Below are positions 39,055 through 47,856 of a DNA stretch of 64,000 bases, in pieces. The stretch covers positions 1,640,501 to 1,704,500 of the forward strand of contig JACKNY010000001.1 in assembly GCA_024234615.1 (NCBI GenBank), written 5' to 3'. The DNA comes from Pseudomonadales bacterium (lineage in GTDB: Bacteria; Pseudomonadota; Gammaproteobacteria; Pseudomonadales; IMCC2047). The translations under genes and the position numbers were made by a program. The notes below the pieces were generated by a model, which saw only the letters and a list, made by a program, of their open reading frames with translations, was not told where the DNA came from and did no database searches. Every line of letters starts with the position of its first letter. The first letter of the stretch is position 1.

Positions 39055-40668
39055 TTGATTTCCACCGCAAACATCACTATGCAATTCGGCGCCAAACCTT
39101 TGTTTGAAAACATATCCGTTAAATTTGGTGAAGGTAATCGCTATGGGTTAATTGGAGCAAATGGTTGTGGCAAATCCACTTTTATGAAAATTCTGGATGG
39201 TAGCCTAGCACCTAGTTCCGGCAATGTATCGATTACTCCGAATGAAAGAATCGGTAAGTTGCACCAGGATCAATTTGCTTTTGAACAGCACAGTGTCGTT
39301 GACACTGTGATCATGGGGCATTCTGAATTGTGGCAGGTTAAGCAGGAACGAGATCGGCTCTACAGTCTGCCAGAAATGTCTGACGAGGAAGGTATGCGGG
39401 TCGCTGATTTGGAAATCCAGTTCGCTGAGATGGATGGCTACAGCGCTGAAAGCCGCGCGGGGGAAATTCTATTGGGTGCCGGTATTGCAGAAGAATTTCA
39501 TTTCGGCCCCATGAGCGAAGTCGCTCCTGGCTGGAAGTTGCGCGTATTGTTGGCCCAAGCATTGTTTTCCGACCCTGACATCTTACTTTTAGACGAACCA
39601 ACCAACAACCTCGACATCAATACGATTCGCTGGTTAGAGGCAGTGCTAAATGAGCGCAAAAGTACAATGGTCATTATTTCTCATGACCGTCATTTTTTAA
39701 ACGCCGTGTGCACCCATATGGCCGATATCGATTTTGGTGAATTACGCGTTTATCCAGGTAATTATGATGATTTTATGATGGCATCGACCCAAGCCCGCGA
39801 AAGGATGCAGTCCGAGAATGCTAAAAAGAAGGCGCAAATCGCAGAGCTACAGCAGTTCGTCAGCCGCTTTTCAGCTAACGCCTCAAAAGCCAAGCAAGCA
39901 ACTTCACGAGCAAAACAGATTGGTAAAATCAAACTGGATGAAATTAAACCGTCTAGCCGAGTAAGCCCATTCATTCGATTTAACCAAGACAAAAAATTAC
40001 ATCGCCAAGCATTAGTGTTGGAAAAAGTTGGGCATGGCTTTGATGATGAACTGCTTTTTGATAATGGCAATATGATATTGGAAGCTGGTGAACGACTCGC
40101 TATTATTGGTGAAAACGGCGCGGGAAAAACAACCTTTTTACGCTGTCTTATGAACGAAATCACTGCCAAAAAGGGCCAGATTAAATGGGCAGAAAACGCA
40201 ACATTGGGCTATTGTCCACAGGATAGCAATGCGGATTTCGACAGCGATCTGAATTTATTTGATTGGATGGTGCAGTGGCGCAAACCCTATCATGACGATC
40301 AGGTGGTGCGCGCCACATTAGGGCGCCTTTTGTTTTCAACGGAAGATTTCAACAAAAAAGTGAAAGTCTGTTCCGGTGGGGAGAAAAATCGGCTTTTGTT
40401 CGGCAAGCTCATGCTCAAAGATTGCAATGTGCTGATACTAGACGAACCGACCAATCACCTCGACATGGAAGCCATTGAGGCACTCAACCTAGCGCTGGAG
40501 CACTACCAAGGCACCCTGATTTTCGTCAGTCATGATCGTGAGTTTGTTTCATCACTCGCTACTCGTGTCGTCGAGATCAAGGCGCAGCAGCTGGTTGATT
40601 TCCAGGGTACTTATGAAGAATATCTCGCTAGCCAGGATAATATTGCCCAAACGGCTACCTATCGATAA
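39055..40668 (+). CDS. ybiT: ABC-F family ATPase YbiT
   Basis: A 537-residue soluble ABC-F protein with two ATPase domains and no membrane part; such proteins act on the ribosome. The first domain has [14 protein letters not shown] near residue 34 and [11 protein letters not shown] near 180. The linker [16 protein letters not shown] is typical. The second domain has [12 protein letters not shown] near 350, [13 protein letters not shown] near 440 and [13 protein letters not shown] near 462. Similarity to E. coli YbiT runs end to end, including [19 protein letters not shown]. The start is TTG, preceded by CAGGAA. Confidence 0.93.
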   Translation: MISTANITMQFGAKPLFENISVKFGEGNRYGLIGANGCGKSTFMKILDGSLAPSSGNVSITPNERIGKLHQDQFAFEQHSVVDTVIMGHSELWQVKQERDRLYSLPEMSDEEGMRVADLEIQFAEMDGYSAESRAGEILLGAGIAEEFHFGPMSEVAPGWKLRVLLAQALFSDPDILLLDEPTNNLDINTIRWLEAVLNERKSTMVIISHDRHFLNAVCTHMADIDFGELRVYPGNYDDFMMASTQARERMQSENAKKKAQIAELQQFVSRFSANASKAKQATSRAKQIGKIKLDEIKPSSRVSPFIRFNQDKKLHRQALVLEKVGHGFDDELLFDNGNMILEAGERLAIIGENGAGKTTFLRCLMNEITAKKGQIKWAENATLGYCPQDSNADFDSDLNLFDWMVQWRKPYHDDQVVRATLGRLLFSTEDFNKKVKVCSGGEKNRLLFGKLMLKDCNVLILDEPTNHLDMEAIEALNLALEHYQGTLIFVSHDREFVSSLATRVVEIKAQQLVDFQGTYEEYLASQDNIAQTATYR

Positions 40669-40677
40669 TCACCTAAG

Positions 40678-41091
40678 TTATTCGTCCACTCTACCCCGTA
40701 ACGCTTTCATTCTAGAGTGCTGAGTTTTACTGTCTAAGCGCTTTTTCTGAGAAGACTTACTGGGCTTGGTGGGCCGCCTGGCCTTTTGCATCACGGCGGC
40801 GTTTTTTATCATTTCCCGCAACCGACTGAGCGCATCTTCCCGATTTTTTTCCTGAGTGCGAAATTGCTGGGCTTTGATCACAATCACACCCTCTTTACTG
40901 ATGCGACTATCACGCAGTTGCAGCAACCTTTGCTTATAAAAAGCCGGTAATGTGGAGGCCTGCACATCAAATCGCAGATGGATGGCGGAAGATACTTTAT
41001 TGACGTTCTGCCCGCCAGAGCCCTGTGCACGAATTGCGGAAAGCTCTATCTCTTCATCGGGAATAGTGACGTTGGTGGAAATAATTAGCAC
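40678..41091 (-). CDS. arfB: Alternative ribosome-rescue factor ArfB (peptidyl-tRNA hydrolase)
   Basis: ArfB (YaeJ) frees ribosomes stalled at mRNA ends by hydrolysing peptidyl-tRNA. The release-factor motif GSGGQNVNKVSSAIHLRFD carries the catalytic GGQ near residue 21. The basic tail (KARRPTKPSKSSQKKR) is the part that enters the empty mRNA channel. The frame is open to TTG 41124, but GTG 41091, with GAGGG upstream, gives 137 residues starting like E. coli ArfB (the ISTNVTIPD region). It lies just behind the TonB-receptor gene and converges on ybiT with a 9-nt gap. Confidence 0.92.
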   Translation of the reverse strand: MLIISTNVTIPDEEIELSAIRAQGSGGQNVNKVSSAIHLRFDVQASTLPAFYKQRLLQLRDSRISKEGVIVIKAQQFRTQEKNREDALSRLREMIKNAAVMQKARRPTKPSKSSQKKRLDSKTQHSRMKALRGRVDE

Positions 41092-41124
41092 TGATCGCGC
41101 ACCCTCAAACAACAAATCTTTCAA

Positions 41125-43695
41125 TCAAAACGCAATCATTATGCCAAGCGAAGGCGCCAGTGGCAGTAACTTTTTCTCATTACGGGTAAATAGGTACTTT
41201 CCGTCAACTTCCTCTACATCGTATTCAACACCGGCAATATTGTTGCGCCCAAATACATTAGTAATATCGACACTCAATGTAATTTCGGCATTAGTCAATT
41301 GCCAGCTCTTACGTAGGCTCAAATCCAACGAAAAGTAATTGCGTAACTCCGTATTGTTTAACACACTCGCTAATGACAACTGCGTACCGACCGGAATAGC
41401 CGCTGGCAAACTTGAGCCCCACCAACCGGTATGCCACGTAAGATTACTGGAAAGAATTAAACTGCCCCGTTGCCAGGTTAGGCCGGTATTGATGGTATGG
41501 CGCTGTGACCAGCGGCGCGGCACCCACTGCCCTTCTATCTTATCTTCTGCATTTAGGTAGCTGAAACGCAGTTGCCCAGAAAGTGAGTCGGACAGGTTAA
41601 AATTAGCCGATAACTCCAAACCTTTAACTAGTGCTCGTTCAGGCTTTACAGCGATGCGATCCCGTTCCATATGTGGTTGCAGCGCAAAGGTGTTAAACAG
41701 GTTTTCATAACGCGTTTTTTGTGCGCGGTAACCTTTAAAAAAGACCTCGGCCTTTAACTGGAACTCATCATTGGGATGCCACTCGATATTGGTTATGAGC
41801 TGGTCAGAACGTTGCGGCCGAAAATAGTTTTCCAGCCCATCTAACACCTGTAGCTCATGCAAACCTTCCGGCTGATAAAACCTACCAATGCTCGCGCGCA
41901 CGCTAAGCTCTTCGTTTATCTCATACAACACACCAATTCTTGGAGACGTATTTTCTGCGGCTCCGTTAAAGTAATAATCTTGATAATCCCAGCGAATGCC
42001 TGGCTGTATTGTGAGTTTGGGGGAGACTTTAAGCTGCGCTGTTAGATATGCACCCCCGGACCATCCGTTAGGATTAAGCTCTACCTGGCGAAAAGATTGC
42101 TCATCCTGGCCAAAGAGTTGACCGATAACACCCCGTTCAACAGCTCCTGCGTAACGGTATTCCGCCCAGCCGTATTCCGCTTGTAAACCAAATTCCACAA
42201 GATGCTTATCAAGATCAATCCGGTAATCATTGCGTATCGATAACCGCTCAATTTCCTGTTGATAATCCAGAAACATCGGTACCGATGGATCATCCATGCC
42301 AACACCACTATCCTCAGGGGCAACAAACTGGGTTTGATCGCGTTCGCTGAATAGATAGGCAAGCACTAGCGCACTCGAAAGAGTATCGCTATGACGTGTC
42401 TGCAAACGACTCCATATGTGATACGTATCAATGCTAGACGTCGCCTTTTCCTCATCGTCGATGAGGGTGACATTATCTTTTACTATAAAGGCGCCAAGAT
42501 AGAGCTCTGTATCATCGTTAAGTACCATGCCAACTCTAGCGAAGGCGTCGGCATAACGCGGAGTACCTAAATCGGATGCCGTTGTATTACTGATATCGGC
42601 CAAATTACTGCGTCGTGCTGACACCAGCCAATCCATCGGCATAAACCGTTCCGAATAGCCTCTGGTATTGATAAATGAAGAGAACACTGATACGCCTAGT
42701 TCCGTGCGAGTTTCCACTATCGGCATCGCCGTAGAAACATCCATCACCCCGCTCATACGATTACCGTAACGGGCCGGAAAACCTCCAGTATAGAAATCAA
42801 TCGACTCAATGGTACGCCCGTCAATAGTACTGAAAATACTGTGAAAATCGGCTAAATGGAAGGGCTCCAATAACTCGACACCATCCAACAAAATTAAAAC
42901 CTCATCCTGTAAGCCGCCACGTATCGGCGGTTTTGCGCTCACCCCCACCGAGGAAATACCGGGCAAATGCGTGATAATTCTGAGTGAATCGCCGCCCAGT
43001 GCGGGCACATAGTTCATTTCATCAGCCGACAATGCAATCGCTGACATCAGACTGTCATCACCCGGCAAACGGTAGCGGCTTCCGGTGACAATTACAGATT
43101 CAATCCAGTTATTATCCAGCATAACAACCGGGTTCCCATCCAGCCTTTGCGCCTTAACAAGACGCGTTTGAAAACCATCGGCGCTAATCGCGAGTTGCTC
43201 TGCTAACGAGGCCACCTCTATTTCAAAATAACCACCGACAAGAGAGGTTGAGGACAGGCCTGACACTTCACTTACGATATCCGCATTCGCAATCGCTTCA
43301 CCTTCAGCTGAAACCAGATAGCCCGAGAGCAGACGCCGCTGACTGCTATCTCGCGTAATCACCCACAAGTTTCCCATGCGTTTCAGTGCTAAACCATGGG
43401 CCGGTAATATCGCTTGCAGCGTCGTTATTGAAATTTTTTCTAATTCAACCGGGATATCAGAGGTAACCAGCTCGCTACTGTAGATAATCCGATAGCCTTT
43501 AGCACGCAGTGATTCCACCGCCTCAAGCAACGATATGGCGGTGCTGGCTAGCCCCAAAGTTGACCAACTCCAACTCAACTGGAGCAGCAATAGCATGAAA
43601 CAAAGAACGAGCGTTGACCGTCCATGCCAAGGCATGCTCGGCCCCTTTAATCTGCGGGCAATTAGTTGAGATACACTGGATGTCCTGCGTTCCAT
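41125..43695 (-). CDS. TonB-dependent receptor with N-terminal STN signalling domain
   Basis: An 856-residue outer-membrane receptor. After a signal sequence (STLVLCFMLLLLQLSWSW) it has an STN/secretin-like domain (about residues 50-110: ISLLEAVESLRAKGYRII, then LQAILPAHGLALKRMG), a carboxypeptidase-regulatory-like domain (LSGYLVSAEGEAIANADIV, about 120-190), a plug (VTGSRYRLPG, LLDGVELLEPFH, GNRMSGVMDVS) and a 22-strand-type barrel. An STN domain normally signals to a FecR anti-sigma factor, and the fecR and sigma genes lie directly upstream. Ligand unknown. A second start at 43635 has a better AAGGGG ribosome site. The barrel's last residues (APSLGIMIAF) end in Phe, as usual. Confidence 0.88.
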   Translation of the reverse strand: MERRTSSVSQLIARRLKGPSMPWHGRSTLVLCFMLLLLQLSWSWSTLGLASTAISLLEAVESLRAKGYRIIYSSELVTSDIPVELEKISITTLQAILPAHGLALKRMGNLWVITRDSSQRRLLSGYLVSAEGEAIANADIVSEVSGLSSTSLVGGYFEIEVASLAEQLAISADGFQTRLVKAQRLDGNPVVMLDNNWIESVIVTGSRYRLPGDDSLMSAIALSADEMNYVPALGGDSLRIITHLPGISSVGVSAKPPIRGGLQDEVLILLDGVELLEPFHLADFHSIFSTIDGRTIESIDFYTGGFPARYGNRMSGVMDVSTAMPIVETRTELGVSVFSSFINTRGYSERFMPMDWLVSARRSNLADISNTTASDLGTPRYADAFARVGMVLNDDTELYLGAFIVKDNVTLIDDEEKATSSIDTYHIWSRLQTRHSDTLSSALVLAYLFSERDQTQFVAPEDSGVGMDDPSVPMFLDYQQEIERLSIRNDYRIDLDKHLVEFGLQAEYGWAEYRYAGAVERGVIGQLFGQDEQSFRQVELNPNGWSGGAYLTAQLKVSPKLTIQPGIRWDYQDYYFNGAAENTSPRIGVLYEINEELSVRASIGRFYQPEGLHELQVLDGLENYFRPQRSDQLITNIEWHPNDEFQLKAEVFFKGYRAQKTRYENLFNTFALQPHMERDRIAVKPERALVKGLELSANFNLSDSLSGQLRFSYLNAEDKIEGQWVPRRWSQRHTINTGLTWQRGSLILSSNLTWHTGWWGSSLPAAIPVGTQLSLASVLNNTELRNYFSLDLSLRKSWQLTNAEITLSVDITNVFGRNNIAGVEYDVEEVDGKYLFTRNEKKLLPLAPSLGIMIAF

Positions 43696-43743
43696 GATCT
43701 TCTAATTATCACTCATCTGCTGCTCCTCTTAAGGCCTACACGC

Positions 43744-44769
43744 CTATTCTTCGATCAAAGAAATGTAGAGCGTATGAGTATTAGGTCGTTTTGCACTGAG
43801 CCGGGTCGTCGCCAGCACGACATCTATCGCCTGCTCCGGCGTAAATAAAGAAACATCACCATGTAACACTGTTTTTTTAGCATTATGCGTGGTCTGGTCA
43901 TCATCAAATATTAATCTTAACCCAGCCTCTCTCGCCGCCCAGTGCAGGAATTCATAAGCAGTGCGCCCTTCAATACTAAAACTCTCCGCAAGCTGCATAT
44001 TCCAATCCCAGCTTTCACCACGCTTTTCCGATTTGGTGATTTCCACTTTGCTGTCCTTGGATATATTGATTTGCTGCGCATACTCCGCCTGAGCATCAGC
44101 GCGATATTCACCCTCTGCCACCGCCACCATAATGGCACCTTCACGTACCGCAGTCGTCACACCAGTAGCATCATAGGTGACACGAAACTGTGTGCCGATA
44201 TCACGAATTATCGCCAGCGGTGTGCTCACCAGGATACTAGAGGAACCCTGTTTGCCTAGTGTAGCGGTATCAATATAAAGCTGGCCTTTGAGTAGCTGCA
44301 ATTTATGTGGATATATCCTTACCTGGGTATTTTCATTTAATCTGACTTGTATTTCCCCAAGATTAAACGCGAGTAGCGTCCGCTCAGAGGTCTGCAATGT
44401 CGTGTCCGAAAAAACCTCCTGGCCGACTGCCAATGAAATACGTTTACCTTTCTCATCAACCCCCTTCGGTTCGCCGATGAATTTTGTTACCTTAGCCAAA
44501 GCTTCGTGCGCCAGCCATTGTTGCTGCAAGGTAGCGCCAAAGAAGAGATATAGCATCGTCAGTGAAGCACACAGGCCTATTACCCCGGAGACCACCCGGC
44601 GACGGCTGCGACGTTTATCTATCACCTGCGACAGTTCATCGCCAAATACCCGTGACCAGGCTACCTTGGTGGCCTCTGGCATATTCGAACGAGGCCCCAC
44701 CAAGCGAAGAATTTTAGCAATACTGTCTTCTTCGTTATCCGGGCCTACCTGATCATTACTTTTTTCCAT
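43744..44769 (-). CDS. FecR-type transmembrane anti-sigma factor with C-terminal STN-like domain
   Basis: This 341-residue regulator would hold the neighbouring ECF sigma factor until the receptor signals. It has an N-terminal cytoplasmic part (about 1-55), a basic stop-transfer flank RRSRRR, a membrane helix near 60-80, a FecR domain (LAVGQEVFSDTTLQTSER, then LKGQLYIDTA, STPLAIIRDIGTQFRV) and a C-terminal STN-like segment (AYEFLHWAAREAGLRLIF, about 265-335). The frame extends to 44934 inside the sigma gene; ATG 44769, preceded by GAGAGG, is the natural start and leaves a 13-nt gap after the sigma stop. Confidence 0.85.
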   Translation of the reverse strand: MEKSNDQVGPDNEEDSIAKILRLVGPRSNMPEATKVAWSRVFGDELSQVIDKRRSRRRVVSGVIGLCASLTMLYLFFGATLQQQWLAHEALAKVTKFIGEPKGVDEKGKRISLAVGQEVFSDTTLQTSERTLLAFNLGEIQVRLNENTQVRIYPHKLQLLKGQLYIDTATLGKQGSSSILVSTPLAIIRDIGTQFRVTYDATGVTTAVREGAIMVAVAEGEYRADAQAEYAQQINISKDSKVEITKSEKRGESWDWNMQLAESFSIEGRTAYEFLHWAAREAGLRLIFDDDQTTHNAKKTVLHGDVSLFTPEQAIDVVLATTRLSAKRPNTHTLYISLIEE

Positions 44770-44782
44770 TTTTACCTCTCGA

Positions 44783-45430
44783 TCAAGGGGTATCCCTGGT
44801 TTCATCTTTGTCGAAAATAGCAAACGCAGCGCTACAACAAAGCTCACGAAAGGCACTTCTGGCACGAGCCAAAAGCGATTGCACCGCCACATCGCCCATA
44901 TTGAAATGGCTTGCAATTTCTTGCGAGCTGGCACCCTCTATGTACTTCATTTCGAGAGCGCTAGCGTAGCGCTCCGGTAATTGATCCAATACCAGTTGGA
45001 TCATGCTAATCAACTCTTCGCGCCGACAACACGCTTCCGGGTTATCCTCAGCCACCGTCTCAATGGATTCGACGACTGCACGCAGAACATCATCATTAAG
45101 AAAAGGCGCCATTAAATCCCGGTGACGCTCTGCATTATGTAGGTACTGGGAAATTTCATGGCGACAAATTTGAATCAACCAGGTCAGTAGTGCGGCTTCG
45201 CCACGATAGGTTTCAATCCGCCGCGCCGCCTTAGTCAAAACCTCCTGCACCACATCTTCGACCTGTCGTTGATCCTGTAAGCGCTGATAGGCATAACGAT
45301 AAAGTTTAGGAAAATACTCGTCTACAAAGGCTTTAAAGGCACGCTCATCGCCAACCAGCATTTTCTTTACCAGTTTGCGATCACGCGCGTTCTGTATCGG
45401 CGTTGCTATTTTGAGGTTGCTTAACATCAA
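44783..45430 (-). CDS. ECF-type RNA polymerase sigma factor
   Basis: A 215-residue sigma-70 family protein with only regions 2 and 4, as in ECF sigma factors. Region 2 spans about residues 25-95 (YFPKLYRYAYQRL, VEDVVQEVLTKAARR, LLTWLIQICRHEI). Region 4 lies near 150-200 (QLPERYASALEMKYIEGASS, QEIASHFNMGDVAVQSLLARAR). It heads a sigma-fecR-receptor operon. By the Fec model, substrate binding at the receptor would release it to transcribe the receptor and perhaps the divergent secreted-protein gene. Confidence 0.9.
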   Translation of the reverse strand: MMLSNLKIATPIQNARDRKLVKKMLVGDERAFKAFVDEYFPKLYRYAYQRLQDQRQVEDVVQEVLTKAARRIETYRGEAALLTWLIQICRHEISQYLHNAERHRDLMAPFLNDDVLRAVVESIETVAEDNPEACCRREELISMIQLVLDQLPERYASALEMKYIEGASSQEIASHFNMGDVAVQSLLARARSAFRELCCSAAFAIFDKDETRDTP

Positions 45431-45636
45431 ATGACTCGCCCTGCCTTTTCCTTAGCTCGTTAATTTTAGCACTCTTTAGTCATAGAGCGTTCCGCTTCTA
45501 ATTATCTGTCGGTGATCACGAATCTATTCTGATTTTCTATTTTTCAATCAAAACGACAGATTTCCTTAATGTCAGCCCTCTCACTGCATACCGATTGATT
45601 CCGAAACGCTGTCATAACACACGAGGATGAAACATC

Positions 45637-46758
45637 ATGGAAAAATTAAGATTAAACAAACCAAAGTTAAACCCTTGTCATGCGGTAATTAGTCTCTGGT
45701 TGGTTGGGATGATTGCTTTGTCGGCAATGCCAGCACAAGCGAGCACCAGTTGTTTAAAAACCGCCAGACTCGCACACAATGCTTGCTGGTCAGAGGTTTA
45801 TGCAGATTTTTTCACCGCCAGCGGTATTTGTGAAAATCTGACAAATTTCTCTGATAAAAGAGCCTGTATCAAAGCAGCCCAAAAAAATTGGCGCGCAGAC
45901 AGTCGTGACTGTAAAGAACGGCGTAATGGTCGACGCAACCTCTGTTTCGCACTCAATGAAGACAAATACGATCCTGACATTGATCCAGCCGAATTTGACT
46001 CCAGTTTCACTGTACAAAATCTCTACTACCCACTGGGTATAGGTGATAAACATGAATACGTAGGTATTGATGATGAAGGTGAAGTTTCCGAGCATATCAA
46101 TATTGAAGTGCTCGATAAGACCAAATCTATTCAAGGCCTTACTTGTCGTGTCATCAACGATATCGTGACGGAAGCATGCGACGAGGAAAGCTGCGACGTT
46201 ATTGAAGATACCGACGATTGGTATGCTCAACATAACAATGGCGATACCTATTACTGCGGTGAAGAAGCCAAGGACTTTGAGTATACCGATGGTGATATGC
46301 CACGCGAGGCAGAGCTGGTAGAAATCGGCGGCTCCTTTAAAGGTGGTCGCGACGGCGACAAGGTCGGCATTATCTTCAAGGGCAACCCCATCGAAGGAGA
46401 AACATATCGGCAGGAATGGTCTTTGGGTAACGCCGAAGACTGGGCTACCGTGCTCGCCACCGCCTACGGAACAGGTGATGGCTTTGATGCTGACACCGAC
46501 GACGAAGAGAGCCTCGATTACTTGGTGCCAGAAGATCTAGCCGAATACTTTTGTGGCAATAATAGTTGCGTGGTCACCAAAGATGGCAACGGCTTAGAAC
46601 CCGGCGCGATTGAACGCAAATACTATGCGCCAGGCGTTGGCGTATTCCTTGAAGTCAATGTAGAGGATGAGGAAATTGTTCGTATAGTAGCCTGTGAGGT
46701 GGGCGCTGACCTGCATGGCTATTGCTCCGGCGAGATTCCACAGCCTGAAGAACCCTAG
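45637..46758 (+). CDS. Secreted acidic Cys-rich protein of unknown function
   Basis: This 373-residue protein has a signal peptide ending AQA at residue 35. The mature part carries 14 cysteines, an even number. The N-terminal block has Cys at 39, 50, 65, 77, 92 and 103 (spacings 11-15-12-15-11) in a charged, probably helical segment, then YDPDIDPAEF. The C-terminal part is Asp/Glu-rich and beta-like, with CDEESC and CGNNSC pairs. I recognise no named domain. It is transcribed away from the ECF sigma operon and may be a member or substrate of that regulon. Its start has a CGAGGATG-type ribosome site. Confidence 0.75.
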   Translation: MEKLRLNKPKLNPCHAVISLWLVGMIALSAMPAQASTSCLKTARLAHNACWSEVYADFFTASGICENLTNFSDKRACIKAAQKNWRADSRDCKERRNGRRNLCFALNEDKYDPDIDPAEFDSSFTVQNLYYPLGIGDKHEYVGIDDEGEVSEHINIEVLDKTKSIQGLTCRVINDIVTEACDEESCDVIEDTDDWYAQHNNGDTYYCGEEAKDFEYTDGDMPREAELVEIGGSFKGGRDGDKVGIIFKGNPIEGETYRQEWSLGNAEDWATVLATAYGTGDGFDADTDDEESLDYLVPEDLAEYFCGNNSCVVTKDGNGLEPGAIERKYYAPGVGVFLEVNVEDEEIVRIVACEVGADLHGYCSGEIPQPEEP

Positions 46759-46779
46759 CCGTAAAAAATCCCTCCCCTT

Positions 46780-46812
46780 GGTAGCGGCTATTGTTAAAGC
46801 TTGGCCGCTACC
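46780..46812 (+). terminator. Candidate terminator after the secreted Cys-rich protein gene
   Basis: GGTAGCGGC and GCCGCTACC form a perfect 9-bp stem with a 15-nt loop, between convergent genes. The following CTTCTT is only a weak U-tract. Confidence 0.45.
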
Positions 46813-46824
46813 CTTCTTCGGAGC

Positions 46825-47454
46825 TTAAGCTTGTGCGCTCGGCCGTTGTGAGACCTCTGTATACCAGCGGGTTAAATGTACCAACTCAGCAGGCGCCTCT
46901 AACTTAATCCACTTCGCAAAATCTACCGCAACTAATGTCGTAATATCTGCAATCGAATACCGGTCGCCCGCCATAAACTGACGGCTAGCTAAATGTCCGT
47001 CGATATTGGCAAAAAATTCTAGTGTACGTTTATTCCCACGCTCAATTAACGCCGGAATTTGAGCATGCGGATTTGGGCCGACCACCGCACGATTCTTGAA
47101 CGCCTCAGCACCATTTCGAAATGACTCGGCAACCGCGCCAATACCATTCATAAAGGCAATATGGTTCCACATTTCAATCAATCCAATTTCTTCAGGCGTC
47201 GTGCCATATAGCGGATTTTGTGGATATTTGGCCTCGATATAACGGCAGATCGCATCAACTTGACTGATACACACGCCGTTATCCAACTCCAACAGAGGTA
47301 CTTCATTGGAGGGACATTTCTGCGAAAATTCAGGCGAAAACTGCTCGCCTTGCATCAAATCTATTTGCACTATAGGAATCTCCACACCTTTTTCAGCTAA
47401 AAAAATGCGAACTCGGCGGGGATTAGGTGCAATTGTAAAATCATAGAGTTTCAT
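46825..47454 (-). CDS. Glutathione S-transferase family protein
   Basis: A 209-residue cytosolic GST. The N-terminal thioredoxin fold starts MKLYDFTIAPNPRRVRIFLAEKG, with the glutathione-contacting NEVPLLELDNG near residue 50 and SQVDAICRYIE near 63. The helical C-terminal domain has the N-capping box MAGDRYSIADITTLVAVDF near 165. Substrate unknown. The short MITE-like element begins 28 nt upstream of its start and may affect its promoter. Confidence 0.88.
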   Translation of the reverse strand: MKLYDFTIAPNPRRVRIFLAEKGVEIPIVQIDLMQGEQFSPEFSQKCPSNEVPLLELDNGVCISQVDAICRYIEAKYPQNPLYGTTPEEIGLIEMWNHIAFMNGIGAVAESFRNGAEAFKNRAVVGPNPHAQIPALIERGNKRTLEFFANIDGHLASRQFMAGDRYSIADITTLVAVDFAKWIKLEAPAELVHLTRWYTEVSQRPSAQA

Positions 47455-47481
47455 CAGTTGTTCCCTGTTTGTGGTTTACTT

Positions 47482-47745
47482 GGGAACCTCTGATTAACTC
47501 CTTGATATCTCTGGCTCACAGAGCGTTTGTAGGTCAAGGCGGCTTTGTGCAGGAATGTCTAGACCTTGTAAACAAAGCTAACGCAGAGCTACGAATGCTC
47601 TGTAAGCCCCGTAGGGCGAGGCATGAAAGCTTCATCTGCGGCGTTAGAAACTTGGCTAAGGCAATAAGCATTAGCGGCAGTTTCTGCCTTGCAGCAAAAG
47701 CTTTCAGGGCTCGCAGAGACATTAAGGCGTTAATCGGAGGTTCCC
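47482..47745. mobile_element. MITE-like element, 264 bp with 16-bp terminal inverted repeats
   Basis: The left end GGGAACCTCTGATTAA (47482-47497) is inverted at the right end, TTAATCGGAGGTTCCC (47730-47745), at 15 of 16 positions. No transposase is encoded; the 100-codon frame across it has no recognisable product. The interior contains shorter complementary stretches (for example CTAACGCAGAG and CTGCGGCGTTAG). The flanking TT on both sides could be a 2-bp target duplication, but that is weak. It fills most of the 402-bp gap between the GST and flavin monooxygenase genes. Confidence 0.65.
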
Positions 47746-47856
47746 TTGCACTATATCAATTCACCCCCTAGAAAAACCAGTACAATATTTCAAATCTAAA
47801 AGACTGATGTAGTTTGTGTTCTTGTTATCGACCTTAATGATAGGAGGAGCCCTGCA

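Noticed and set aside
44770..44934. Extended FecR start inside the sigma-factor gene
   Set aside because: The extension is a frame-shifted reading of the sigma region-4 coding sequence, and ATG 44769 has a ribosome site.
47469..47771. 100-codon frame between the GST and monooxygenase genes
   Set aside because: It spans the inverted-repeat element almost exactly, and its translation is unlike any protein I know.
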